Positions 1-6,960 are shown, counted from the stretch's first letter. The stretch is DNA of 11,133 nt from Lachnospiraceae bacterium (GCA_004556655.1 SFGF01000092.1:1-11133), one strand, 5' to 3'. Numbers and translations: made by a program. Notes: generated by a model from the sequence alone, not told the origin.

Positions 1-1
1 T

Positions 2-403
2 TCGTTAACTGATCCAAAGGACTGGAAGGTTGTGACAAAACTTGCCCCAACTGAGGAACAGATTGAGGATATGATGTTTGGTGAAAGATGCATGAAACAC
101 GTTAAGTCTAATGCGATTGTGCTGGTAAAGAATGGTCAGACAATAGGTGTTGGTGCCGGTCAGATGAATCGTGTTGGTGCGGCCGAGATTGCGCTTAAGC
201 AGGCTGGTGAAAAGGCCAAGGGTGCAGTACTGGCTTCAGATGCCTTCTTCCCAATGGATGATACTGTAAGACTGGCTGCCACTTATGGCATTGCGGCTAT
301 TATTCAGCCAGGCGGTTCTTTGAAGGACCAGGATTCAACTGACGCATGTGATGAGTTAGGCATCGCAATGGTTCATACCAGTATGCGTCACTTTAAGCAC
401 TAG
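2..403 (+). CDS. purH: PurH, bifunctional AICAR formyltransferase / IMP cyclohydrolase (3' end only)
   Basis: This is the C-terminal 133 residues of PurH, which performs the last two steps of purine synthesis (AICAR to FAICAR to IMP) in the cytoplasm. The frame is open from the first bases of the window (S-L-T-D-P-K-D-W...), so the gene begins upstream; the GTG at 32 is an internal valine codon, not a start. Typical AICAR-transformylase C-terminal motifs are visible: VGAGQMNRV, ASDAFFPMDD, AAIIQPGGS and the terminal RHF-x-H, so the 3' end is natural and intact. purD starts one base after the stop, so the two are co-transcribed and probably translationally coupled. Only the part in view can be judged; the cyclohydrolase domain lies outside. 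Confidence 0.96.
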   Translation, partial: SLTDPKDWKVVTKLAPTEEQIEDMMFGERCMKHVKSNAIVLVKNGQTIGVGAGQMNRVGAAEIALKQAGEKAKGAVLASDAFFPMDDTVRLAATYGIAAIIQPGGSLKDQDSTDACDELGIAMVHTSMRHFKH

Positions 404-404
404 T

Positions 405-1664
405 ATGGCTAAGGTACTGGTTATTGGCTCAGGCGGCAGGGAACATGCCATCGCCTGGGCATTCTCAAAAAGTGAGAGGGTAGAAAAAGTATATGTCGCA
501 CCAGGAAATCCCGGTATGGAGGATGTGGCTGAGTGCGTAAATATTAAGGCAAACGATTTTGAATCATTATCTTCTTTTGTCAAAGAAAATAATGTAGACC
601 TGACCTTTGTAGGTCCAGAAGATCCTCTTGTGAATGGAATTGTGGATTATTTTGAAGACAGGGGTTTAAAAGTATTTGGTCCAAGAGCCAATGCCGCACT
701 TCTGGAGGGTTCTAAGGCTTTTACTAAGGAAATCATGAAGAAGTATGATATTCCTACGGCTAAATATGAAACTTTTACCGATTTTGAAGCAGCCAGGGCT
801 TATCTTGAGAAACAGGAAATGCCAATAGTCTTAAAGGCTGATGGCCTGGCAGCCGGCAAGGGCGTAATTATTGCTCAGAACCTGGATGAAGCTGTAAATA
901 GTGCCAGAGAAATGATGCTGGAAGGCAAGTTCAATAACGCCGGAAGTACACTGGTAATTGAGGAGTTTCTGGAAGGTGAGGAGTTCTCACTGCTGGCACT
1001 TGTGAAGGATGAAAATGTTTATCCTTTGCAGATTGCTCAGGATCATAAAAGAGCCTATGACAATGATGAGGGTTTAAATACTGGTGGCATGGGTGCCTAT
1101 ACTCCAGTTAATCATCTTCCTCAAAGTGCCATTGATGAGGCTATGGAAAAGGTTATGAAACCAATGGCTAAAGCTATGGTTAAGGAAGGCAGAAACTATC
1201 AGGGAATTCTCTATGGTGGCATGATGCTTACTAAGAATGGTGTGAAGACCATTGAGTTTAACTGCCGTTTTGGCGATCCAGAGACTGAAGTAATTCTGCA
1301 GGCTCTTCAGGGTGATTTCCATGAAATCTGTACTGATGTTTTAGATAATAAAACTCCAGAGTATTCATTTGATGATAATGTTTATCTGGGTGTAGTAATG
1401 GCTTCTACAAATTATCCTGAATCAAGTACCAAGGGAGTACTGATTGAAAATATCAATGCAAAGGCTCCAGAAATCTTTCATATGGGTACTGCAAAGAAAG
1501 ATGGCAAGTATTATACCAATGGCGGAAGAGTTCTGTTTGTATCAGGAAAAGGAAAAGATATTAAGGAAGCCTATGATAATGCCTATAAGAGAGTAAGTGA
1601 AATTAAGTCCGAAGCTTTATTCTATAGACACGATATTGGCTTTAAGGCAATGAAAGGGGAATAA
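405..1664 (+). CDS. purD: PurD, phosphoribosylamine-glycine ligase (GAR synthetase)
   Basis: A 419-residue ATP-grasp ligase joining glycine to 5-phosphoribosylamine, the second step of purine synthesis. Length is normal for the family. Seen motifs: N-terminal GSGGREHAIAW (about 8-18), GPEDPLVNGIVD (70-81), ATP-grasp loop KADGLAAGKGV (144-154), EEFLEGEEFS (186-195), TGGMGAYTP (226-234) and the metal/ATP site NCRFGDPETE (286-295). The ATG lies 1 nt after the purH stop with no clear Shine-Dalgarno sequence, so coupling to purH translation is likely. purC follows without any gap. No frameshift or missing catalytic motif is seen. Confidence 0.97.
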   Translation: MAKVLVIGSGGREHAIAWAFSKSERVEKVYVAPGNPGMEDVAECVNIKANDFESLSSFVKENNVDLTFVGPEDPLVNGIVDYFEDRGLKVFGPRANAALLEGSKAFTKEIMKKYDIPTAKYETFTDFEAARAYLEKQEMPIVLKADGLAAGKGVIIAQNLDEAVNSAREMMLEGKFNNAGSTLVIEEFLEGEEFSLLALVKDENVYPLQIAQDHKRAYDNDEGLNTGGMGAYTPVNHLPQSAIDEAMEKVMKPMAKAMVKEGRNYQGILYGGMMLTKNGVKTIEFNCRFGDPETEVILQALQGDFHEICTDVLDNKTPEYSFDDNVYLGVVMASTNYPESSTKGVLIENINAKAPEIFHMGTAKKDGKYYTNGGRVLFVSGKGKDIKEAYDNAYKRVSEIKSEALFYRHDIGFKAMKGE

Positions 1665-2525
1665 ATGAAACCAGTAAAAGAAGGAAAGGTCAGACAGATT
1701 TATGATAATGGCGACAGCCTTATCATGGTTGCCACTGACCGCATCAGCTGTTTTGACGTAATCTTAAATAACGTAATTGAAAAGAAGGGTACAGTTTTAA
1801 CTCAGATGTCTAAATTCTGGTTTGACTATACTAAGGACATCATGGATAATCATATGATTTCTACTGATGTAAAAGATATGCCAGAGTTCTTCCAGACTCC
1901 AGAGTTTGAAGGCAAGAGCATGCTCTGTAAAAAGCTGAAGATGCTGCCTCTAGAGTGCATTGTGAGGGGCTATATAACAGGTTCTGGCTGGGCTTCTTAT
2001 AAGAAAGATGGCACAGTCTGCGGTATTAAGCTTCCTGAGGGTTTAAAGGAATCTGAGAAGCTTCCTGAACCTATCTATACACCTAGTACCAAGGCAGAAA
2101 TCGGCGATCATGACTTAAATATATCTTATGAAGAGTCTATCGCTCATCTTGAGAAATATTACCCAGGCAAGGGTGCTGAATACGCAAAGAAGCTGAAAGA
2201 TGCCACTATTGCGCTGTATAAGAAGTGCGCTGACTATGCCTTATCTAAGGGTATTATCATTGCGGATACCAAGTTTGAGTTTGGCTTAGATGAGGATGGC
2301 AACATTCTTATTGCGGATGAAATGCTGACACCTGATTCATCACGCTTCTGGCCACTTGATCAGTATGAAGTAGGACATAGCGAACCATCGTTTGATAAGC
2401 AGTTTGCCAGAGACTGGCTCAAGGCTAATCCTGACAACAACTGGACACTTCCTCAGGATGTTGCGGATAAGACTATTGCCAAGTACTTGGAAGCTTATAA
2501 GCTGTTGACTGGCAAGGAGCTTTAA
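1665..2525 (+). CDS. purC: PurC, SAICAR synthetase (phosphoribosylaminoimidazole-succinocarboxamide synthase)
   Basis: A 286-residue enzyme that joins aspartate to CAIR using ATP. It is the longer form of PurC; many Firmicute PurC proteins are nearer 235-240 residues. Motifs: KEGKVRQIY (5-13) at the nucleotide-binding N-terminus, IVRGYITGSGW (99-109), YTPSTKAE (138-145), IADTKFEFG (199-207) and DEMLTPDSSRFW (218-229). The ATG abuts the purD stop (TAA then ATG), with the purine-rich AAAGGGGA just upstream inside purD as ribosome binding site. It is the last gene of the operon and is followed by a strong terminator. The order purH-purD-purC differs from the Bacillus order, where purC lies upstream of purH and purD. 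Confidence 0.97.
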   Translation: MKPVKEGKVRQIYDNGDSLIMVATDRISCFDVILNNVIEKKGTVLTQMSKFWFDYTKDIMDNHMISTDVKDMPEFFQTPEFEGKSMLCKKLKMLPLECIVRGYITGSGWASYKKDGTVCGIKLPEGLKESEKLPEPIYTPSTKAEIGDHDLNISYEESIAHLEKYYPGKGAEYAKKLKDATIALYKKCADYALSKGIIIADTKFEFGLDEDGNILIADEMLTPDSSRFWPLDQYEVGHSEPSFDKQFARDWLKANPDNNWTLPQDVADKTIAKYLEAYKLLTGKEL

Positions 2526-2535
2526 TACAGTTATT

Positions 2536-2574
2536 AAAAAACCATTTCCAAAATAGATAAGGAAATGGTTTTTT
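2536..2574. terminator. Bidirectional Rho-independent terminator between purC and the GH3 gene
   Basis: A perfect 14-bp inverted repeat (2536-2549 with 2561-2574) with an 11-nt A-rich loop. The stem has A/T-rich outer parts, so each strand ends in a T-run: plus strand GGAAATGGTTTTTT and the mirror image on the minus strand. It sits between two convergent genes (purC stop at 2525, GH3 stop at 2590), so it can stop transcription from both sides. Confidence 0.9.
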
Positions 2575-2589
2575 CTTTGTCTTTAGCTC

Positions 2590-3714
2590 TTAGCTAATAA
2601 TGCCAAGCTGCAGCTTCCATCTAAGTATTCTTAATACTGATTCATCAATCTGTTCAATACTGATTTTATTATCCTTTACAGCTTGTAAAACTGCCTCATA
2701 CTGTTCCTTATATTCGCTGGTACAGAGAATATCGTTGCCTGCCATTATAGCCAGTACAGCTACATTCTCGCCATTGAAGGAAGAACTAACTGTATCCATA
2801 TCTAAGGCATCTGGCATAATTACGCCATCAAAGCTCATCTGTTTTCGGATATAGTCATGTACCTTCTTTGACAGGGAGGCAGGATATTCATCATCCAGTG
2901 CTTCAACTACGGTATGGCCAATCATAATGGCTGAGTTTTCTTCATCCATGGCTGCCTGGAAGGGAATGAGATCATTTTCTTTGAGTTCTTCAAGGCTTCT
3001 TGTATCTTTGGTGGTATAGAAGTGGGTATCGGTATTATTTCCATGACCCGGGAAATGTTTTATTACGCTGCCTACACCATAATCAGCACTTATTTTTGCG
3101 GTTCTGCAGACAAATTCAGCGGTAGTACAGGCGTCTTCACCAAGCGATCTGTCATACATGAAGGCACCTGGTTTATCGGATATATCGGCGACAGGTGAAA
3201 GATTCATATTTAAGCCTAAACTGCTTAAAAGCTGAGCTTTTTCTTCTTCCATCTGTAAAACCAGATTAAGTCCTCCCTGTTCATAGTAATCTCTTGGCGA
3301 AAGGAATATCTCAGATCTGTACTGATACCATCGGGAAACTCGGGCAACAGATCCCCCTTCTTCATCCACCGACATAAACATTGGAATCTTAACATCTGAC
3401 TGCAAAGAATTAATCAGCTCAATAATTGAGTCTTTATCTTCATAACGGAAGTCTTTACCATAGAAGGTGATACCACCCAGCTGATACTGTTTTACTTCAT
3501 CTTCTTCATCAATATTTTCGTATCGCACAATAAAAAGCTGTCCTATTTTTTCTTCAAGCGTCATTGAGTTAAGGATTTCTTCTTCTTTGGTAAGAACTAT
3601 TTCCTCTTTGATTTCTTCTTCCTCTTGATTTACAGGTATATATATTTCTTCTTTGTGATTACAGGCACTAAACAATATCAGTGTAATTAATAACAGAATA
3701 ATTTTCTTTAGCAT
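2590..3714 (-). CDS. GH3 beta-N-acetylhexosaminidase, NagZ-type, predicted lipoprotein
   Basis: A 374-residue family 3 glycoside hydrolase, probably releasing beta-linked N-acetylglucosamine from muropeptides or other glycans outside the membrane. I chose the ATG at 3714: it gives a classic signal, MLKK then a hydrophobic run to FSAC with lipid-attachment Cys18. The ATG 42 bases further out (3756) adds non-hydrophobic residues ahead of the signal and has no ribosome binding site. After an acidic linker (about 19-45) come IGQLFIV (57-63), DEEGG (117-121), the His/Asp dyad motif KHFPGHGNNTDTH (219-231) and nucleophile Asp302 in MPDALDM. All key residues are present. It converges on purC and shares its terminator. 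The upstream sequence on its own strand holds the structured-RNA candidate, whose terminator ends about 215 nt before this start. Confidence 0.9.
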   Translation of the reverse strand: MLKKIILLLITLILFSACNHKEEIYIPVNQEEEEIKEEIVLTKEEEILNSMTLEEKIGQLFIVRYENIDEEDEVKQYQLGGITFYGKDFRYEDKDSIIELINSLQSDVKIPMFMSVDEEGGSVARVSRWYQYRSEIFLSPRDYYEQGGLNLVLQMEEEKAQLLSSLGLNMNLSPVADISDKPGAFMYDRSLGEDACTTAEFVCRTAKISADYGVGSVIKHFPGHGNNTDTHFYTTKDTRSLEELKENDLIPFQAAMDEENSAIMIGHTVVEALDDEYPASLSKKVHDYIRKQMSFDGVIMPDALDMDTVSSSFNGENVAVLAIMAGNDILCTSEYKEQYEAVLQAVKDNKISIEQIDESVLRILRWKLQLGIIS

Positions 3715-3889
3715 ATTTCTTATGATACTCGATAATACGCAATAATCAAACAGCATTGTTAGTATTATGGCTAATTTGCAGTATATGTATTTAGAAAAAA
3801 ATCATCATAAAAATAGTAGGGGGGCCTTATCAATTGCTGCGTTATGTGTATAATCATGTATTGACTCTAGGGAACCGCTGATTTTAGCC

Positions 3890-3916
3890 TGGCGATTTCA
3901 TTAAAAATAACATCGA
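3890..3916. repeat. 27-bp imperfect direct repeat, copy A
   Basis: Matches 4835-4861 in the same orientation at 20 of 27 positions. The first ten bases, TGGCGATTTC, are identical, and both copies end in ATCGA, followed within a few bases by AGATGC. The second copy lies about 20 bases outside the ribosome binding site of the IS1634-type transposase relic, so the repeat may be an end sequence of that element, present here as a second partial copy. That reading is inference. Confidence 0.5.
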
Positions 3917-3929
3917 AATAAAAAGATGC

Positions 3930-4066
3930 CAATAAAAATGGAAAGACCGGAACTCATTCCGGTCTTATAGTCGAGGCTTCTAACCCCCAACTTTCTTAAC
4001 AAATTATTTAAATAATACTTACAAGAGGGATATATATTCAAGGAAGGGGATATCTTCCTGCACCTA
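3930..4066 (-). ncRNA. Candidate structured small RNA, copy 1
   Basis: Read on the minus strand: a TATTAT box (4068-4073), then an RNA start region AGGTGCAGGAAG, a hairpin (AGGAAG with CTTCCT, 4041-4059), an AT palindrome ATTATTTAAATAAT, then a conserved block folding into a 7-bp hairpin (3970-3976 with 3985-3991, 8-nt loop). It closes with a perfect 10-bp terminator stem (3943-3952 with 3957-3966, loop of four) followed by TTCCATTTTTATT. The same layout recurs at 8996-9104. The conserved block matches that copy at 23 of 26 positions, while the terminator stems are unrelated in sequence. No matching known RNA family is recognised. The transcript ends are inferred; a clear -35 box is lacking. 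The terminator itself is the best supported part. Confidence 0.55.
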
Positions 4067-4135
4067 TATAATATAAAAAGAATAGTACTTAAATTATGTC
4101 GTAATTATGGATAATTATGTGAAATGAAGTACAAA

Positions 4136-4202
4136 TGTCAATTTTCAATTAAAAAGGTTTGACAATTTCCATCTAAAAAGGTAATTTTCCATCTAAAAAG
4201 GT
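4136..4202. repeat. Three tandem 20-24 bp repeats, resembling an IS21-family terminus
   Basis: Three head-to-tail copies (4136-4158, 4159-4182, 4183-4202) each ending in TAAAAAGGT and carrying AATTTTCCATC or a close variant. The outermost copy begins TGTCA. Multiple short repeats at a terminus starting with TG are characteristic of IS21-family elements, where they bind the transposase IstA. No istA or istB gene is present beside them, so this would be an orphan end. Degenerate inverted counterparts may exist near 8718-8797. The family assignment is from memory of the family's end structure, not from a match. Confidence 0.5.
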
Positions 4203-4240
4203 AATAGAAAATTTGTAAACTAAAAACTGGGTTATTACGC

Positions 4241-4800
4241 TCAGCTTTTTATTGCTTCAAAATAGAATTTAGCATATCTTGTTGACGAAAATAATTTCTT
4301 CATTTTCTTCTTATTTTTCAAAGTAGAAATTGGTGCAGTCAAAATAACATACCGAAGTATTTCTTTAAATCACATTATTTGATGCTTCAAATAAATGAGC
4401 TATATATGAATCAAAAATCTTTCCAAGTTCTTCTATGGCTCTTAGAACATTATGATATTTAAATTTATATTCTCCATATAATTCATGAAGATGATTTGTA
4501 TTGTTTAGCTTGCTTCATAGCTGTATCAACCGCAATAGTAAAAATCTGTTTATTATTTTCTTCCAGTTTACTGTTAAATTCTTCAACCACCTTGTTGGCA
4601 CAAGCTAAAGGATCTTTATGTTCCTTTAAAAGTTCAGAGTGCTTACCTATTATAAATACCATAAACGTACAACATTAATACAATAAAAACTTGACAATGC
4701 AAGTCTATGAAATCAGCATGTTTTAAAGACTTTTACTTAGAATTATTATTAAAATCAGAGGATTCAACTGTCGAAGTGTCGTGATATAATCTGTATACAT
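4241..4800 (-). pseudogene. IS1634-family (IS4 superfamily) transposase, N-terminal remnant with frameshifts and stops
   Basis: On the minus strand a start codon at 4800 follows a good ribosome binding site, AAAGGAG (4808-4814, 7-nt spacing). The frame soon breaks. Recognisable transposase sequence then resumes: GKHSELLKEHKDPLACANKV (near 4645-4590), and after a frameshift near 4486-4495, YHNVLRAIEELGKIFDSYIA followed by RNTSVCYFDCTNFYFE. The Y-F-D-C-T-N-F-Y-F-E motif (4317-4346) is the first catalytic Asp region of IS1634-type DDE transposases. In-frame stops lie at 4365-4367 and 4311-4313, and the remaining roughly 400 residues are missing. The remnant is certainly inactive. Its C-terminal side ends near the tandem repeats at 4136-4202, suggesting truncation by another insertion or deletion. 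Confidence 0.75.
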
Positions 4801-4834
4801 AAGCATTCTCCTTTGTGTGATTATTGATTGGTTT

Positions 4835-4861
4835 TGGCGATTTCGTTATAGCACATATCGA
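4835..4861. repeat. 27-bp imperfect direct repeat, copy B
   Basis: Partner of 3890-3916 (20 of 27 identical, same orientation). It lies just upstream of the transposase relic's ribosome binding site and about 50 bases before pheA homology begins, so it is in the right place to be the outer end of the IS. A true terminal inverted repeat partner was not found. Confidence 0.5.
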
Positions 4862-4909
4862 TAGATGCTTATATGTTTATTTAGAACTTTTCACTCTCAA
4901 GTGCTTTGA

Positions 4910-5377
4910 AAGAAGTCAAAAAACAGCACCGCAGAAGGAGCAAAAAAGGCTTCAGAATGTTTCGACCACAGCGCCGCAGCCATTGCCTCCACACAGGCAG
5001 CAAAGGTCTATGCTCTGGATGTTCTGGCCGAAAATATCCAGCAGAACACAGACAACGTGACACGCTTTTATGTGGTGTCTGACGGCGAGCCTTCCCCGGA
5101 AGCTTCTGACTGTACCACTTTTACCGCCACCGGAAGTGCCAGCGCACTGCCAGATATGTTGAAAGAATTGGATGCACAGGGAATGACACTGGTAAGCATC
5201 CATGACCGTCCGGCAAAAACCACACTGGGACAATATGTATATGTGTTGGAATGTAGCGGCGGCGGACAGGATGCCTGCGAAGAAATTGCAGAAAAATGTA
5301 AGGATTTTACTATCCGTTATCTTGGCAGCTACCCTGTATTAGAAATAAAAAAATGCACAACCTTTACCTGCAAATGA
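4910..5377 (+). pseudogene. pheA: pheA 3' fragment: prephenate dehydratase C-terminus with ACT domain
   Basis: About 155 residues match the end of prephenate dehydratase, which makes phenylpyruvate for phenylalanine synthesis. Seen: NSTAEGAKKASE, then SAAAIASTQAAKVYALDVLAENIQ and N-x-TRF, the end of the catalytic domain including the catalytic TRF motif. The regulatory ACT domain follows, with LPDMLKELDAQGMTLVSIHDRP (the ESRP-like motif here reads HDRP) and LGQYVYVLE, closing with LGSYPVLEIK. In-frame sequence upstream stops at 4907-4909 with no start codon, and the first ~200 residues of the catalytic domain are absent. Homology begins just after the transposase relic's end sequence, so an insertion or deletion probably cut the gene. 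The native 3' end is kept, and its stop overlaps the next gene's ribosome binding site. Confidence 0.85.
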
Positions 5378-5382
5378 GGAGA
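5376..5382 (+). promoter_or_regulatory. Ribosome binding site GAGGAGA that fixes the acyltransferase start
   Basis: GAGGAGA overlaps the pheA stop codon (5375-5377) and lies 6 nt before the ATG at 5389. An in-frame ATG at 5353 exists but is inside pheA and lacks such a site. The overlap suggests that pheA and the acyltransferase formed one translationally coupled operon in the donor. Confidence 0.75.
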
Positions 5383-5388
5383 CACAAG

Positions 5389-6645
5389 ATGAATCAGAAT
5401 AACACCTGTCCGCTCAATGCCCTTGACAATTACAACATCCTGGCATTTGGAAGCGCAATTGAAAATATTCCTTACTTTCATGTCAGACTGGATCAGTCTG
5501 TCAATCCAGACAAGCTGCAGAAAGCCGTCAGAGAAGCTCTGATCCAATACCCGCATTTTCAGACAAAGCTACACTATAATAAACAGTACTTTCTGAAAAA
5601 AAACAACCAGGCTTTCATCATCCACAATGTCAGTGTTGACAGACGTCCCCTTCATCTGGAAAAGGAAAACAACGGATATCTATGGCAGATTTGTTATGAA
5701 AATGACACGATCTCATTCGAGTGGTGTCATGCATTGACGGATGGCAGAGGCGCAATCCGTTTCTTTTCTGCCATCCTCGATGCATATTTTGAAAATAATG
5801 CGAATCCCGTCTTCAATACTGTTCTTTCCGATCAGGGACTCGAACAGATTGCAGACCCTGCGCAGAAACCGCTATCGGATAAAAAGCAGCCAAAGGGCTA
5901 TGACATAAAATACATGCCCTCCGAAAAGCACGCAAGTCACCGGTATCGCTGTCATGTGGTGAAAATTCCGACACAGGACGTCCTGAATGTTTCACATAAG
6001 GCAGATGCATCCCCTGCTGCTGTTCTTCCACCACTGTTTTCCAAAGCCGTACGACGCTTTATCTCAGAGAAAGCAGATAACAGAACTGTCTGCTGCAGTA
6101 TTGTCATCGATGCCAGAACGCCAATGCATATCGATACCATGCACAACTGTATCATCACAAAACAGATTTCTTATGTGGACCGCTTTGATGAAATGGACTT
6201 CAATCTTGTCAGCACGATCTACCGTTCCATCCTTGACCTTTCCTTACAGAAAGAAAACGTGATTTACAGTGCTACAGAACTGGTCAAAGGCATCCAGGGG
6301 CTTCTCAGCATCCGCCCGAAAGTCCTGCGCCATGCGCTGTTTCATCAGATTGCAAAGATCATCAAAAAACAACAGTGTAATTTCGGATTTTCCTATCTGG
6401 GAAAAGTCCCCGTCTCCCCGGAAACAGCCTCTCATCTTCTGGATTTCGATTTCCGATCCTGGGCTGATTTCGGTCAGGCAAACATGTCTGTCATTGACCT
6501 GAATGGCACAATGCATGTCAATATCTGTGAAGAATATGCAGAACACGGTGTCGTTTCCGCATTTGTGCATGAGTGCCGTAACGTCGGTATTGCTGCACAG
6601 GAGCCTCAAACCTTCATACAGACAGAAGCCAGTAACGTATTCTGA
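5389..6645 (+). CDS. HxxxD-motif acyltransferase (alcohol acetyltransferase / condensation-domain-like fold)
   Basis: An intact 418-residue cytoplasmic protein with the two-lobed CoA-dependent acyltransferase look. The active-site motif is H-A-L-T-D-G (His114, Asp118, Gly119), followed by RFFSAILDAYF as in condensation-domain and alcohol acetyltransferase proteins. N-terminal features fit too: PLNALDNYNI at 8-17, then a segment with PDKLQKAVREAL. A DFG at 360-362 in SWADFGQANMSV sits where CAT and condensation enzymes have their structural DFGWG motif. No carrier-protein or adenylation genes are nearby, so the acyl donor and acceptor are unknown. It follows a pheA fragment in coupled arrangement and is convergent with a phosphatase fragment 38 nt away. 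Codons favour C-ending forms (ATC, TTC, GAC) more than the pur genes, suggesting transfer. Its original promoter probably lay upstream of the missing pheA 5' part, so expression here is doubtful. Confidence 0.75.
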   Translation: MNQNNTCPLNALDNYNILAFGSAIENIPYFHVRLDQSVNPDKLQKAVREALIQYPHFQTKLHYNKQYFLKKNNQAFIIHNVSVDRRPLHLEKENNGYLWQICYENDTISFEWCHALTDGRGAIRFFSAILDAYFENNANPVFNTVLSDQGLEQIADPAQKPLSDKKQPKGYDIKYMPSEKHASHRYRCHVVKIPTQDVLNVSHKADASPAAVLPPLFSKAVRRFISEKADNRTVCCSIVIDARTPMHIDTMHNCIITKQISYVDRFDEMDFNLVSTIYRSILDLSLQKENVIYSATELVKGIQGLLSIRPKVLRHALFHQIAKIIKKQQCNFGFSYLGKVPVSPETASHLLDFDFRSWADFGQANMSVIDLNGTMHVNICEEYAEHGVVSAFVHECRNVGIAAQEPQTFIQTEASNVF

Positions 6646-6683
6646 GCCACGCCAGAGGACTTTTTATTTTTTCCAGTTGGCAG

Positions 6684-6960
6684 TTATGCTGCTTCTCTTA
6701 TTTGTGCACCCGTCAGCGTATCATAGGCATTAATTGCATCATCAAACCGATTCAGAAGGTCCTCCATGCTGCGAAGGCCGTCAAAGGACAACTTCACTTT
6801 TTGTGGAGGAGCGTTCAGATCAAGCAGTGCACAGTTGTGCAGCTGCTCCACCGACTGATATACAAGGCTGACCGTAACATATCGTCCGCCGTCCTGGTCC
6901 AGCCAGCACACTGGCTACATTGGAATCGTGTCCACACAGAAAACTGATCAAAGCAGACCG
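6684..6960 (-). pseudogene. Histidine-type acid phosphatase, C-terminal fragment with internal deletion
   Basis: Minus-strand sequence from about 6960 down reads ISFLCGHDSNVASVLA; the H-D pair (6925-6930) is the second catalytic motif of branch-2 histidine phosphatases (acid phosphatase, glucose-1-phosphatase, phytase). Just after it the frame shifts: a second frame (6684-6911) carries WLDQDGGRYVTVSLVYQ and then NAPPQKVKLSFDGL, RFDDAINAYDTL and a natural stop. About 30-40 residues expected between the two parts are missing. The deletion junction lies near 6900-6912, where GCTGG-type sequence repeats. The N-terminal half with the RHGxRxP motif is absent. The fragment is abruptly replaced at its 5' side by the leader of the nucleoside transporter. 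Family assignment rests on motif memory and order; moderate confidence. Confidence 0.6.

Larger units (their letters stand above)
3757..4240. other. Gene-free junction region at the left edge of the island
   Basis: No convincing protein gene. It should contain the GH3 promoter (reading left), which I cannot place with confidence. Within it lie a direct-repeat copy at 3890-3916, the structured-RNA candidate (3930-4066, minus) and the tandem repeats at 4136-4202. A run of six G (within 3819-3826) and a TATAAT hexamer at 3849-3854 with no convincing -35 box are visible. The stretch 4074-4135 is AT-rich without recognisable structure. Confidence 0.6.

Noticed and set aside
32..34. GTG at 32 as the start of a small 123-residue gene
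   Set aside because: The frame is open to the window edge and the sequence is the internal part of PurH.
3715..3756. Upstream ATG at 3756 for the GH3 lipoprotein
   Set aside because: It places extra residues before the signal peptide and lacks a ribosome binding site; the start at 3714 gives a standard lipoprotein signal.
3849..3854. TATAAT as a plus-strand promoter
   Set aside because: No reasonable -35 hexamer at 16-18 bp and no gene downstream on that strand.
4136..4202. CRISPR array
   Set aside because: Only three units, directly abutting without unique spacers of regular length, and no cas genes.
4496..4678. A 60-codon plus-strand ORF
   Set aside because: It is the complement of the IS1634-type transposase remnant and has no ribosome binding site or recognisable protein features.
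3872..4768. Terminal inverted repeat of the IS relic: GAACCGCTGATTTTAG near 3872-3886 against TAAAATCAGAGGATTC near 4750-4765
   Set aside because: The right half falls inside the transposase reading region, after its ribosome binding site and start codon, so it cannot be the element's end; the match is short and AT-rich.
5353..5388. Upstream ATG at 5353 for the acyltransferase
   Set aside because: It lies inside the pheA coding end and has no ribosome binding site, whereas GAGGAGA sits 6 nt before 5389.
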